Source: Ficedula albicollis
Lineage: Eukaryota; Chordata; Aves; Passeriformes; Muscicapidae
DNA length: 64,000 nt
Direction of reading: 5' to 3'
Assembly: GCF_000247815.1 (NCBI RefSeq)
Contig: NC_021673.1
Location: 106,965,174 to 107,029,173 of the forward strand
Shown piece by piece: positions 51,229 to 64,000 of this stretch. The notes beneath the pieces were generated by a model that was not told the origin of the DNA, made no database searches, and saw only the letters and a program-made list of their open reading frames with translations. Numbering within the stretch: position 1 is the first letter of the stretch; each line of letters begins with the position of its first letter. A program made the position numbers and the translations under genes.

Positions 51229-54200
51229 AAATCATCCAGAAGTAAAGCAAATACGTTTAAGACAGGTTTTTAAAAGGAGAACAATATTAAAAGGAGAATA
51301 TTCTAACCACTACATTAAAGCGTGCACCCTACAGTGCATGTCTCAGCTTCTCCAGAGGAAGTAAGTTTGTTTGGTGAGCAATAATAAATAGAGCAAAATG
51401 CCTCAACGCTATAAAAAAGAAAAGGGCTTGATCTAAACTTGTGAAAGAGAAATCTGAGTTATGCTAGTGTCAATCCTGAATGCTGCTGCACACTGTAGTA
51501 AGAGAAGTGGCTTTGCATTGTGCTTCTGTCTCTATACATCCCACTCAGACAGTACAGCATTAAAGCTTGTGGACGTGTTCAAGCACATGAAGGATCTACT
51601 GCTGCTGATTTTAAAATGCTTTGGATATCCCTCACCTCAGATCTATCTCACTTTACTTCAGGCATCTAGAAGTTACATCAATTAGTCCATCTCCCAGGCT
51701 TTCTCTGAAGTCAGCGGAGGGAGCTGAGGATTTTCGGAGGACAATTTATCCTCCTTTTCTAGACACTAAGGACAATATGAGTCACACATCTAAAGGTGCT
51801 TGCTTTTCACCCTTAACTACAGAGAAAGTCAAGATGTTTAACTTTTCATCCATTAGTGAGATAAATTCCACCCACGGTGTCTGCATTAGATATTGTGATT
51901 TAAAGAAAGCTTATACAATCTGTGACCTTTGCATAGTCTTGTTTAAGATAGAGAAGAGGAAATGTTTTTACTGTACATCATTAAATCTCATCTCTATATT
52001 CTTCTTTTGTGTCTAAGAAAAAATGAAGGTATTTAACAAAACAGTGCAGAGCCAAAATGTGCACTTTTGCCAAATACACAGCAGTATTTTTTCAAGGGTG
52101 TTGCTATAAAATGGAAACTTTGCACCATCATTCAGTGAGATACTGATGGAAAAGCTCAATGCCATCCTTTTTCCCGTGAGTTTTATATTCATGAATCAGT
52201 GTTCAAGCTAAGGGTCAAGGCGATCTCCTTGCTCTTTGAAAATTACATTACTGACAAATACCAGAAGAGTGTCCCATTGTATAGCAAGTGAGTTGCAGAG
52301 ACCAGCAAGGGTTGCATTCACTCCAGTGAAGTTTCATAAACAGGTTTTCTTGAAATAATCTTCAACACACTTCAAATGAACTGAGTAACCAGGAGAAGAT
52401 AAACTTCCAGAAAAAGAGAAAATCCAGCTAAACAAAGGGCTGAGTCCAAATCTTAAAGCACATGGAACTATCTCATGAATAAAAAATCTGTTTCCTTCAC
52501 CTTGATTATGTAGAAATGCCAGTGTACCCTCTTCATGCTAATGCAAAGTATCAAAATGATTTATTGCAGCATAAGAGTTTTATAGTTTCCCTCACATACA
52601 ACAGGCCTTCAGACTATGTACATCCTTAGATAAAAACACTGTTTTCCAAGCTTTTATTCCCTGCTCTGCTTTAGCTTAGCTTTATTCTTTTACCCAACTT
52701 GTAGATAGAGGGAAAGTATCTCCCATGCCTAATGTATTTTGAGAAACAGGAAAACCTCTGCTGGTGCAGTATTTCAAAGGCTCTACACTCATGTGCAAGA
52801 CTGTTGTTATAAAATAAGACATAGCATAGCCATGGTTGTTGCTGTGCCCTTCTGCAGACAAAAGAAACAGACGACTCAGGAGTATTCTGTAAAACAGGAA
52901 AATCTCTGCTGGACATGCAGACCAATTTTGTATCAGATAAGTCCAATAATATTCTTCTGAGCAGTGAATAAAAATCTAAACCTAAAGTTTTGTCATGCCG
53001 TTGTTTAAAGGATTGGGTTAAGTAGGGAATATGCAAGTGGCATTGCATCAATGCCATTAGGGAAATAGGTTGACGCATAGGCAAAGAGAAATATCTCTGT
53101 GAGGTTCTGGAGATTGATCTCTTATGGAGGGGTAGAGCAGTCTAGACTCAGCTATTTAGTCTTTTAATTTGGATATTGTAGGTATATTTTATGTTTGTTA
53201 CTGTGGTTTGCCTTATAATGATAAACTACTTTGCCATTAGGGCTAAGCTGTCTGTGAGAAAAACTCTTTGATACACTCAAAACTACTACAGATGAGAGCC
53301 CATTTGTGGTTGTCAGAATTTAGTTTTGTTCTTTCTTTGCATCTCAGTGCTGAAGATAATGATGTTTTTTCTGATGCAGAGAAACCACAAGGTTAATTAG
53401 ATAAAAGTGGAAAATATTGAAAATAAAATTTGTTAGAGTTTAGTTTGACAGTTTTAGACCTTAATTACTATTTACTTCAAATCTCAAAATAGCAATAATT
53501 TAATCAGATAATGTATATTGTTACAGTATTTTGCTTCCTTCATGTCTTTTTAAATCCCAATAACATATGTAGATTTCATCATAGCAAATTAAGTATCAAG
53601 CAATAGAAATTTTTAGAGACAATTTCTTCATCATTATCTACAGGATCATTATAAAAAAACCACACAAAGTCTGTTTCAAGTATCAAATTTGCAAGTCAAA
53701 CCACGAAGCAGACATATTTTGAGACAAAAAATACCTAATATCCCCTTTCATTAAATCTGGTTGCTATTAGACTTCCCAGGATGGCTTCCTAATGTTTCTT
53801 TACGGTATCAAGCCTCTGTAATAAGAAATTATTTGTTACTCAAATGTCTGATGCTTTTAGCTGAAATGCAGGTTTGTTGTGTTTCATGCATAAGTACGTA
53901 TTTTGAAAAATCAGAATCATTAGCAAAATGATAATTCAGAATGTGTATCTAGTATATATTTACATATACAGTGTAATGCCTACCATTATGTAAGGCGTTC
54001 ATTTTCTCATGGCTTTAAATCAAATCTAATCCAAATAACAACTTTACCTATGAACCAGATCTAAACCCAAGCTATTATTCTGGAGCCTTCAACCAAAATC
54101 CCCAGTACTGATGATTTCCTGTACAAGATGATGGTTCAACTACAGCATTTCTGGGAAGTACTTCAAAACAACCCCATTTTATCATAATTAATGTACTCCC

Positions 54201-55697
54201 AGTGCACATTCAGTTTACCCTCATCCAAAAGGCGTCCCATGTGTATACTACCAGACTGCTCATCAGTCTGACCAAAAAAACATTGATGGGAGGGAGATTC
54301 ATTTCCAGAACTGCACTCCTGACTCAGTGCAGGACCCAGCAGTGGATGGCAATGTGGGCAGGCTCTACACGCCTAATACAAACTCATTCAGCTTCAAACC
54401 ATGTTTGTTTCATTTTTGGCTGGAATTCAGAGGTCTGAGGAAACCAAGGGTACTCTTCAGTCCCATTTAAAATTTAGCCCTTCCCATCTCCCTGAGCAGG
54501 GCACTGTAACCTCTAATATTTAAGGAGTAGAGTAAACCTACAGCTTTCCTCCAGTTTTTCTGCTACAGATATGAGCATTTGGGAGTGGTACTGGTCTGGG
54601 AAAACCACTGGGGTTTCAGTATTGGACTAGAAAATGGTTTAACTATCCTTCTTTTCAGAAGGCCTCCACTCCACAATCACTTCTGATATTTTATTTAGTC
54701 ACAAGATTCATCTGAACTAGAAATTAAGCTAAAACTAGTTCTTTATTTAGCTCTTACCATAAAATGTGTGTTTTAGTCCACATATCTTGTTTTTATTTTG
54801 TTTTATTTTATGGATGTTATTTAATTGATATGCATAACATTATGGCCTCTTGATTATGGTATGTATGTCTGATTTACTTAGTGCAACAGATTTGCCTCAG
54901 CACTGATGTCCCAGCTTTGTTCTACTGAAGAATATTTTCATTGTCAAAAAGGTGGGTCAGAACCACAAACCCCTGAGGTATGAGTGCCATCAGTCTTGTT
55001 AACTGCTGCTTTAGCCAGTGATCCTTATTAGGCACACATTTCCTGCTGAATACTCACTGAACTCAAGACTCTGGTACCTGAACACTGATCTGTCACTGCT
55101 TCCATCACAAGGATTTTGTGCTAAGCTTGTAGGTCCTTCACTTTTAACATAAACATCATTAAAACAAACTTTTGTTTGGTTTATGACTAAAAGGTTGCCC
55201 TCAGGGAAAGCAAAAATTCATTAAACAGTCAAGAATAAGCCTGCAAAATATTCCCTTGCACTCACACATTCTCAGTTTAAAGGATCTGAAGCTTTCCTTC
55301 AACTAACAATATTTAGCTCCAGAAAATGTTGAATTCGGGTGGGTTTTCTTCAATGCTGGACAGCCACAATCTGCAGTCTGAGTTACACTCTTCTGCTCTT
55401 TCCCAAATATAAGTAGAATTTAAAATTATTTACTTCTGTACTCAAGGAAAAAAATCTCCCTCATAGAACTACAATGAAAATTAAATAGAAAAAAGAGCTA
55501 AATACACTTACTCCTAATATTTAGAAGAATTGTATCTCTGGTATTCAATGGACATGATGTCACAAAGAACCCAACAATAAATACTAGATGTTTTTTTCCC
55601 TGCTGTTAAGTCAGCTTGATTCCAGCCTTTTGGTTTTCTCCTTTCACATATGTGAAAAGATTACACTGATTACACTTCTGCTTTTCAGGAGTCTTAC
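51229..55697. other. About 4.5 kb of unique AT-rich sequence, no gene seen
   Basis: Open frames of 131 codons (51621-52016, +) and 137 codons (52671-53084, -) show no domain or splice context. A short similarity ('aaacaggaaaacctctgctgg', one base different) occurs at 52744 and about 52892. Confidence 0.4.
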
Positions 55698-55885
55698 ACA
55701 AAAACAGAAACAGAAACAGAAACAGAAACAGAAACAGAAACAGAAACAAAAACAAATACAAAAACAAAAACAAAAACAAAAAAACACCCCAACAACAACA
55801 AAAACCCCAAAACAACAACAACAACGACAAAACAACCAAAAACCCCAAACTCAATAAACCCCACAAACCAACAAATAAACCAACA
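55698..55885. repeat. A/C-rich low-complexity tract, (CAGAAA)n passing into (CAAAAA)n and (CAA)n
   Basis: Hexamer units 'cagaaa' (about seven) are followed by 'caaaaa' units and then mixed 'caa', 'ccaaa' and 'accccaa' words. The strand asymmetry (almost no T or G) fits a degenerate microsatellite. Open frames rich in Lys-Gln or Phe-Leu-Cys across it are by-products. Confidence 0.92.
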
Positions 55886-58391
55886 TGCAAAAGTACATTT
55901 GGAGTTGCTGCTTAATTGCTTTCCCCTAAAGACATCTGCCTTGCTCTGACTTCACAAAGCTAAGATCAGTGGTGAAATTAAGAGAAGGAAAAACATGTAC
56001 AGTTTTTCTGTGTGTTCGTTGCTTAGGCTTTGAATCAGACCTATTAATGAAAATTGAAAAAGAACTTCAATCAAAATAATGTGACTAATAAATGAGGAAA
56101 TTGCAAGTTCTTTAGTACCCAGTTGTTACCAAAGTTGTAAATCTGACTGGTGAGAAACATTAACTAAAAGCAGTCCATCTTCTAACAGGCAAGAGGGTCC
56201 AAAGCATCAGAGAAAGCAGCCTTAGAAAGAAGCCTTTGCTCATGTACAGGCCATCCTTTAATGCTGAAAGGGAATCCAATGCAGCACACAGTCAGAGGGG
56301 TAAAGTTGGAGGTTCCCAAGTTCAAAGCAAACCTTCCAAAACTTGACTCATTTAAATGTGTGGAAAAATAGAATCCTATTACTGTGATATTAAATATTTA
56401 TGGACACTTTCAAAGATTCAAAATTTTTAGTTGAGGCAAACATATGACTCACCCTTTTGCCTGAGCTTTCTTAATAGTTCTCTGCTGCTTTAGCAATATC
56501 ACATGTACAACATTTTACAGACAATCTTTGTGCACTCCTGAGGATAAATATACATAATATTCACAGGAAACATTCATAATATGGAAATATTTATTTCTTG
56601 ATCTGGTTTGCTTCAATTCTTTGCAAGTTGCTGCTGCTGTTTCTGGAAATTTTTAGCAGCATTTCCTCCTTTGTGCTTCTTTCTAACAACAGCCGAGTCA
56701 ATGGTCATACGCTTTGTTGAGACATGAACTAACTGTTATGATTTCTCCATGACATTTATTTTCATTTTAAAGCAGTCTTTTTCAAAAAGTTAAAGTCATC
56801 CCCTCCTGACTTGACAGCATACCCTAGAATAATACTAATATTATAAATATTAATATGGAAGGTTCTCCTTTCTTGTCCGAATGATTTCTTCTTTCTTCTA
56901 GTTTAATAATTCACTGCAGAAAAAAAAATTGGCAAAACAAAGTAACATATATGTATAATTCTGAGTGGTTATGCAGGACTTTAAAATACACATTCAAACA
57001 TTTTTCATAAGGATATACAATCAGAGACAGGAATCATCCTTCTAAGATCCTGAAGACTGAATTGCAGTGCTTCAGATGTTGTAAAATTCATCTATTATCT
57101 AAAAAAATGGCTGGTACTGAAAACCTCTCCCGTATAGAACACTTGCCTAAATTTGTTCCAGGGCTTAACTGTCCTCCAAATTAGAAATGTATCTTATTAT
57201 AAATAAGCCTATTGCTCCTTACTCTGTTCCCCAGGGATAATGAAGAATGTGTTGTTTCCCTTTTTTAAGCATCCATTTATAGATTTAAACACTACAGTAT
57301 TTTCTACCTTAATCTTGTTTTTAACTGTGTAAGATTTTTGAGTTTCCTTTGGAAACTTGTAGCACTTTAGATCATTCTCCTTTGAAGTATCTGTATGACA
57401 TTGTGATTATCTTGAATGACAGAACTGAAAATCAGACAAGGATACTGCTGAGACACGACCTTATATAAGCATCCAAATATCCAATATGTGGCACTTCCAT
57501 TTGCACATCAAAATATATACTATCTATGATTTTATTTCTGTCATGCTTTGGACTCCATTTCTCCCACTCTGCCACCATCCTTTCCCTGAGGTTCTGGCTG
57601 AGGTCCCTGGAGCTGCTTCAGGCTGTTGCAGGGGACCCACAATGGGAGTTATGGAAAAGTAGAAACTGCTTAAACATAATGGCTTCTACCCAGTGATTAG
57701 TGTCTGGGGAAGAGGTCTTGAAGGTCATTGATAGACACTAGCAATGAAGTTTCTTCTTCCAAGGATATAATCACAAAATATTTAATTAAGATTTTTTAAA
57801 GCTTGGTTTGTGTTACCAAAAATCATGTAAAAATAAATTTATATTGAAAAATTATATTGAAAAATTATATTAACCTGCCCAATCTACTAACATATCCTTA
57901 CCTATGAATATGAATGGTATGTAACCTTGAATAATTTTTCATATATCATAAAGAAAATAATTGTATTAATTGCTTGAATTTTTTAGAAAATACTTAAAGC
58001 AGACATCATTATGGGTATCCAGTTTTTGGAATGCAGTTCAACTTTTCTTTTGCTGAGTCTCTGAGTCACTTTCTTCATAAAGCACCTGCGGACATTTCAT
58101 CTTGTGCTAAATTGCAAACTATTTTTTGCAGTCCAATGTGGAACTTTTTTAGTTTCTTCATACGCTTCTATAATTAGGTTAAATTTGGATGATTCATGGT
58201 ATTAAATGATCCTCAAGGCCACGCTTCCAAATTCTTCAATAGTACCTCATTAAATGCAAACCAATAAAATGCAGCAGCTATTGTGCATAAAGCATCTCAA
58301 GGTCTTCTGATACTTCCTGCACATTCTAGCACAACACTGGCCTGGCTAGGCAGCTGTATCTCCTGAGTTTGTATATAACATACTAAAACAA
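55886..58391. other. Unique AT-rich sequence, no gene seen
   Basis: No recognised element or exon. A tiny 'attatattgaaaa' doublet lies near 57838-57870. Confidence 0.4.
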
Positions 58392-58519
58392 ACTTTTTAC
58401 CTACAAATAAAAAATCAAGAGCACGGAGAAGACATCAGAGGAGTGAAAACACACGACTTTTTACCTACAAATAAAAAATCAAGAGCATGGAGAAGGCATC
58501 AGAGGAGTGAAAACACACT
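58392..58519. repeat. Two-copy tandem duplication, period 64 bp
   Basis: The unit starting 'actttttacctacaaataaa' at 58392 recurs at 58456. Two differences (gcacgg/gcatgg and gaagac/gaaggc). Confidence 0.94.
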
Positions 58520-61110
58520 TACAAGCAGTAAGCATCAAAAAGACGTGAGTTAAGTAAAGTTGGGGTTGCATCCTCTGCTTCTAGATAAGCTGCTGGCCTG
58601 GAATCCTGTTTATATTACCTGTCTGTGTGCAAGATTCCATAAAAAACAGAAGTAAGGATTTGTCTGTGGAGCCATGTGACATAGCCATGAACATCCAAGC
58701 TGTATTTTTTGACAGTTGCAAAGATATATTACAGAGCTCAATAGTCTGTAGGAAGTCCAGGAAGGCATTATTATCCACTGCCACAGGGAAAATGAAATAC
58801 TTTCACACTGTTGCATCCTCCAGCGTAGTGCAAATCCACAATAAAGCACAGCGTATCAGAAGGCACAACTGCTGGCTGTGTTGTAGCAGAGAGTCCAAGC
58901 TGCTTTAAAAAGAGTGTGTGACCAAAGGGTTCTGTGCTCCAGAACATCTCTCTAGTATTGCTACCTGCTCTGTTTTCACTGAGGTGGTTTGGGGTTCAGA
59001 TTAACACAGGTGAAAATTCCTAGCAAGGACCCTGCAGCACCTCTTCCCCAAGACGTCTTCACCTGGCAGTGGCATGACAAAGCAGAAAGGGGAGAAGGGA
59101 CTGTGTGACAGCATCTCTGTGAACAAACCTTACTCTGCTGCATATATCTGTATCACTTTTGTTCTTTTCACAGCATGGAAGAAAAAACATTGTCAATCCT
59201 CATGGCCACGCCCCATGTTCCTGTAAATTCAGCTTTACCTCCTTTCAAAACACAGTCTGCATCCTTTCCAGGGCCTGTATTGTGCTTGTAATCCATGACA
59301 GCAATTGTAAATATACATTTCTTACTCACCATCTCGCAGCTGGAGCAATGCTGGTTTTTCCTGTGGAATGGGCTTATTTTGAAACAGCCTATGAACACGG
59401 ACATTAATATCTCTACAGCCACCCTTCTGTGCCCTTTCTTGCAAATGAAGAAGAATCATGAACCTATCAGCCTGTAAATTTACTTTTCCCTTCCTGATGA
59501 GCTTACAAGGATGTGGAATAGTCCTGGGGAAGTCCTTGGGCTTGTGAAGCCTTTTAGGACACTTACAGAGAGTCACCAAAAGAGTGCCATACTCTCCATG
59601 TCTTCCTAATCACAACCCACAACCACTGGAACACAAAAAATCGCTATTTTTTTTAATTGCAATGTGTGTTGCAGTACTTGAAATGAAAAAATGAAAAAAT
59701 ATTTTATTCAACATACACAGCAGCTCTTCCACTTAGCCTTTGATTTGTTAAGCAGATTGCTAAGCAGAAATACAGATGCAGTAGAATCCCCACTCTTGGC
59801 ATTCTAAAAGAAAAGAGATTCAGAAAACACCAGTTGCAGACTATCGTTCCGGTTTTGCTTTCCCTCGGCCCAATGTGGAGACCCAAACTTTCCCCCCAAG
59901 ATAGCTGAGTACTTTTGCAATGTGTCATGTACAGCAAACCCTTGGCTGGTGCCCCCACACTGATCTCTGTGCTGATGTGGGAGGTTGCCACTTGCACTTG
60001 AGTGAACTGGCTGAGGTGTAATGTACCTTTCCAATGAGCTAAATTACACTGCTCCACTAGTGATTCCAATGCAACTTCAGCCTCAAATGCACTCTTTTCT
60101 AACCATCCACAAAACTCAAGTGGGTGTTTGCTCTGCCAGCTCACTTCTCAACCATGGAAATGTACTTTCCTTGCCTTGACAAATGTAAACTGATCTTGCT
60201 GTTATCCATTTAGAACATGGCTGGACACGGCACCTTTACAATTCACTCCACTGGCCATGTTTTCTCCTACTTTTTTTACTTCCTCCTACTTGTCAGGGAT
60301 ATTTCCTTCTGTGGAACCTGTCACCTAAATCCACCTGATGGAGAAGAGGAAATAAGGTCTTTTATGTCAGTTAGCAACACATGCTCCCAGCCACATCTAT
60401 GCATTCTTTATGCTTTTTATCATCTCATAAGCTACTGTTTTCCCAGGTAGGGCCAGTGCCACTGGCTGAAACTCAGTGATGGGTTCCTCTCTGCTCTGAG
60501 ACACTCTGCTCCCCACATGGCAGCTGTCACTACCAGCTAACAGTGACATGTGGGGAAGCACAGGCCACCCCAGAGAGTTGCAGCACCACTTATTTAAGGT
60601 TTTGTGTGCTTGATTCACTGGGGTGTGTCAGCATTTCCATGATTACTTTTAAAAGGTTATAAAATCAGCTCAGAAACTTCTTAATGGTGACATGTGGTTA
60701 TAGCCAGGAAGTAATTTTTTTCCCCCAGTGAAGTTTATCTTTTAGTGTGTATTTTAAGTGACATAAAAGTAAGATCAATTACTAAGCTATATTGGCCTTG
60801 GACACATTTTCATGTTTCTAATGACTTTAAACTAAAAATCACTTGTCTTTGGCAGGTGATTAATTAATATATTTGAAAGTTAAATCTGTCAAGATAATGA
60901 AGCTGAAAATTAACTGCTGAACATAAAGAATATTACCCTATGCAATTTTCATAATGTTTTAAATTCTGGATGGCAGTATAATTCCAGGACACAAGCTAAG
61001 TTTCAAGGGAGCTATTTTCCTTAAATTAAAATAAAAATATTTAGGAATTTTCTACATTGTTAAACCACCATCCAAGATGGTCTGATTATAATACGGTTGG
61101 GTGTTAACTC
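58520..61110. other. Unique sequence, no gene recognised
   Basis: The - strand frame 59704-60144 (146 codons) is the longest outside repeats and has no recognisable domain. An imperfect inverted repeat lies at 60511-60555. Confidence 0.35.
60511..60555. repeat. Imperfect inverted repeat (hairpin)
   Basis: The outer arms CCCCACAT and ATGTGGGG and the inner arms GTCACT and AGTGAC can pair. The left side carries an extra bulge of about seven bases. The loop is about ten bases. No flanking T run or gene context suggests a terminator or RNA gene. Confidence 0.6.
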
Positions 61111-61652
61111 TGGGAAGGTGGCTAAGCCACACAAAACCACTTACCCATTCCTCTACACCAGCATGGGGGAGAGAATCTGAAGTGTGAAAGTGAGAAAACT
61201 TGTGGGTTGAGATAAGGGCAGTTTGATAGATAAAGCAAAGCCATGCACAAGCAAAGTAAAACAAGGAATTCTTTCTGTACTCCCTGTACACAGCTGGCTG
61301 TTCAGTCATTTTCAGGAAAGCCAGGCTCCATCAAGCATTAGCAGTGCCTTGGGAAGACAAACACCATCAGTCTGAATTTTCCCTCTTCCTCCTCTTTCTC
61401 CCAGATTTTATTGCTGAGTACAGCATCATATGGCATGGGATACCCCTCTGATCAGTTGATGTCTCTTACCTCATCAGTGTCCACTCCCAACTTCTTGTGG
61501 ATTCCCAGCCTGCTGGCTGGTGGGATGGAGTGAGAAACAGAGAAACCCTTGATGCAGTGTAAGCACTTCTCAGCAATAGCTAAAACATCAGTACTGTTTT
61601 GGTCACCAGCCCAAAATATAATACCGTAAATAAACTACTATGAATAAAATTG
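61111..61652. mobile_element. Old endogenous retrovirus LTR, same orientation as 39719-39986
   Basis: The recognisable blocks are 'agcatgggggagagaatctg' (61161), 'acttgtgggttgagataagg' (61198), 'catcatatggcatgggatac' (61424), 'cccaacttcttgtggattcc' (61487) and 'cttctcagcaatagctaaaa' (61566). The order matches the reverse reading of the LTR at 6097-6687 with considerable divergence. It is a solo LTR, as no internal retroviral sequence is visible on either side. Confidence 0.68.
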
Positions 61653-64000
61653 TCACATCAAAAAGCCATACAGACATTAAAAGTTTCTGTAAATCTGAAT
61701 AAAAAAAAAAGGACCATCAGGGAAAGGGAAGTCTGATGTCTAAGCAGTTTCCTTTATTCTTCTTGTTAGGAATATTTCTTAGTGTCTTCCATTGCTATGT
61801 GGTATCTTTCACCTAAAAGGAAGTGGATGTATCCAAGTGGTTTTCATGTCTAGCAACAGACTACAAGTCAGTCATGGTTTGTATGTGCATATCTTTCCCC
61901 CCAGATTACAGCAGAGTGAAGGAAGTAATTAACAGAAAACTTCTTGATTACTTGCTAAGGCTGTCTACTCCAGCTACTCTGGTGGATGATAAGTCTCACT
62001 GAATATTCCCTGGTAATATTTTTCATGAAAATATTTTAGTTCTTGGATTAACTTCAACTTTTTATCTTTTTTATATGACTTAAAAAATAGAAGTCCATAT
62101 TTCTTAGTGGATTTTCCTCTGTCTCTGTTTAATGTGCCATCATTTTATTTATTTGCTTCTGGATCTTTGCTGTTATCAGTCTTCCCCAGTCTTACCCAAA
62201 ATTACAGAAACCAGTGAATAAAGAGTAGTACTGTTGGATATCTATATGCCTTAGAGGAGATAGATCTAGAGCTAAAAGCCATCCTTTTCTTATTACTTAC
62301 TAAGGTGAGGTGATCACCTTAAATGCAGACATCTGAAATTCAGAAAGTCAAACTAGGTCATGAGAGTTAGAAAATACTAATAAAGCCTGATGTGTATCTG
62401 ATTTGAATCTTTTCTATCCAGGCAGAAAGAGAAACCAAGGGGCAATTATCTCAGAATGCCTTTACTATTTTGATATGGGACAAGACAATATAGTGATCTT
62501 TTTCTTATGTCCAGCCTTAAGAAACCGCAAACAGAGGAACATATTTGCTTAGCTTGTTTTGAGTGAAAAGAAGGAGCCATTTATTTCTAAGCAGTCTCTA
62601 TGGAGATCAAGGAAAGACCAATTAACTTTAGCTTAATCTACAAATCAGACTGCCTGTCAGTATCCCACAGAAAAACACTTCCTCACTACAGTGGCAAATT
62701 GGTAAATAATCACCTCTCCATACTCCTTTCATTTGCTACTTTCTTCTCTATTTTTGGGTAGGGATGAAGATAAACTGTCTGTTTCCATGTCAGTCAGAAC
62801 TGGTTGGGAGTACCGTAGTTTTGGATACATAAGGAAGAAATTCGAAAAGAGCCTTTTTGTCTGTCTGGATAGTTACTGAGACTCGGGATGTAATAAAGAG
62901 TGCCAGCGGGAGTGAGGGTGACTAACTGATGATGCTTTTCCATATAAGTTACAGAAACAATGCAGTACTTTTAAACTCTGTAAATTCTATACTTTGAAAA
63001 TGAAAATCCTTCTCTTGTTGAAATAAACGGAAGTCACACACTTAACATTCTGCTCAGATATCCTGTTCCTCTGAGTCATCTAGTAAGACTGCTAAGCATT
63101 TCACATAATGAATACTTTATTCAAAGACAAAACATATACTTGACAGTTTATGTTTCAATGTATTTCATTAATAAATATTTATAGACATTTATTAAAAGTG
63201 TCTATTATCTGCCATATTTTTCAACATATTTGAAAGAGTATGTATTTCACTATCTTCCAAATACATTACCATATGTTTTATTTCTTCCAACATTCTCTTC
63301 CTACAGAATAGATTCTTTTTGAAAGTATATAGTAAGAAAATTCTTCTTTTTAGTAACTCTGATTCTTCCTCTTTCTGTTATCTATTTCTTTATGCCTGTC
63401 ATCCTCCCCTATTACCTATGAACTTGATACGGCAACTAAAGCTTTGAAAAATGCTCAAAGCTTGGAATTGCAAACAACATTTTTTGAATACAAAAATGTA
63501 TTTATCTTTGTGGAACTTACATAGTTCTATAAGTGTCTAACACCCTATAGAAGATATGTAATATATATACTGAAGTATGAAGCCATTATTATAAAAGCAG
63601 ACATGTCTGCAATGATTGATACAGAAGACATAACAAATCAGCTTCCATTTTGAATTCCAGACTTTTACTCACTCAGAACCCTCTGAAAAATGTTATTTTG
63701 ATGGAGACTAAAGGTGGTACCTGTTCATAAAACTTTGCTTGAATAAGATTTTATTGTTGGGATTCAAGAGTACTCTAGACAGGAACTAGGAACTCAAGAT
63801 AAATCCTAATGAAATATTCTTCTCTCACTGGAGCAGAAGTTATGAAGATTATGTCAAATATCCTTTGGCAACTATCAGAAAAATCCAAGGAGACTTCCAG
63901 TTTTGTACTCCAAGTACTGCTTTTAATACTTTGTATATGTGAAGCTGATAGGATCATCTCTCAGCCAAGGTATGATAGTATTCAGAGTAGTCTAGATAGA
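61653..64000. other. Unique AT-rich sequence, no gene seen
   Basis: No recognised gene, exon or mobile element up to the window edge. Confidence 0.4.

Noticed and set aside
52671..53084. 137-codon frame on the - strand
   Set aside because: No recognisable domain, signal or neighbouring exon; probably chance.

Overview
The window reads as vertebrate, almost certainly avian, and probably songbird nuclear DNA from an AT-rich, gene-poor region (intergenic desert or a very large intron). The bird call rests on degraded CR1 LINE 3' fragments and on endogenous-retrovirus LTR fragments of a type common in bird genomes. The songbird call is inferred from a CR1 subtype at 439-612 and 8661-8822 and is weaker. 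I found no protein-coding gene, exon with a credible splice context, tRNA, rRNA or CRISPR. The longest non-repeat open frames are under 150 codons with no recognisable domain.

Layout. 1-9.2 kb: three CR1 remnants (439-612, 2002-2478, 8661-8822), a nested local duplication (3719-4424) and a nearly complete solo LTR (6097-6687). 9.2-27.7 kb: a decayed retroviral pol relic (about 9490-9850), mostly unique AT-rich DNA, several two-copy tandem duplications and one CR1 (22791-23153). 27.7-34.7 kb: a perfect 1,730-bp AAAGG array (346 units, 27721-29450), a 195-bp tandem duplication, then a 461-bp homopolymer of C (34076-34536) between two nearly identical 163-bp direct repeats. 34.7-64 kb: unique DNA with more short duplications, an LTR fragment (39719-39986), a CR1 apparently interrupted by an oppositely oriented CR1 (41506-42385), another LTR fragment (49012-49213), an A/C-rich low-complexity tract (55698-55885) and an old LTR (61111-61652).

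The most distinctive signal is structural. There are about fifteen two-copy head-to-tail duplications, most with periods of 55-86 bp and only two or three differences between copies. They look like either a similar-age set of small tandem duplications or an assembly artefact. The poly-C block and the AAAGG array are the other two anomalies. I see no multi-gene biological system here, and nothing suggests the genes of a bacterium, phage or plasmid.
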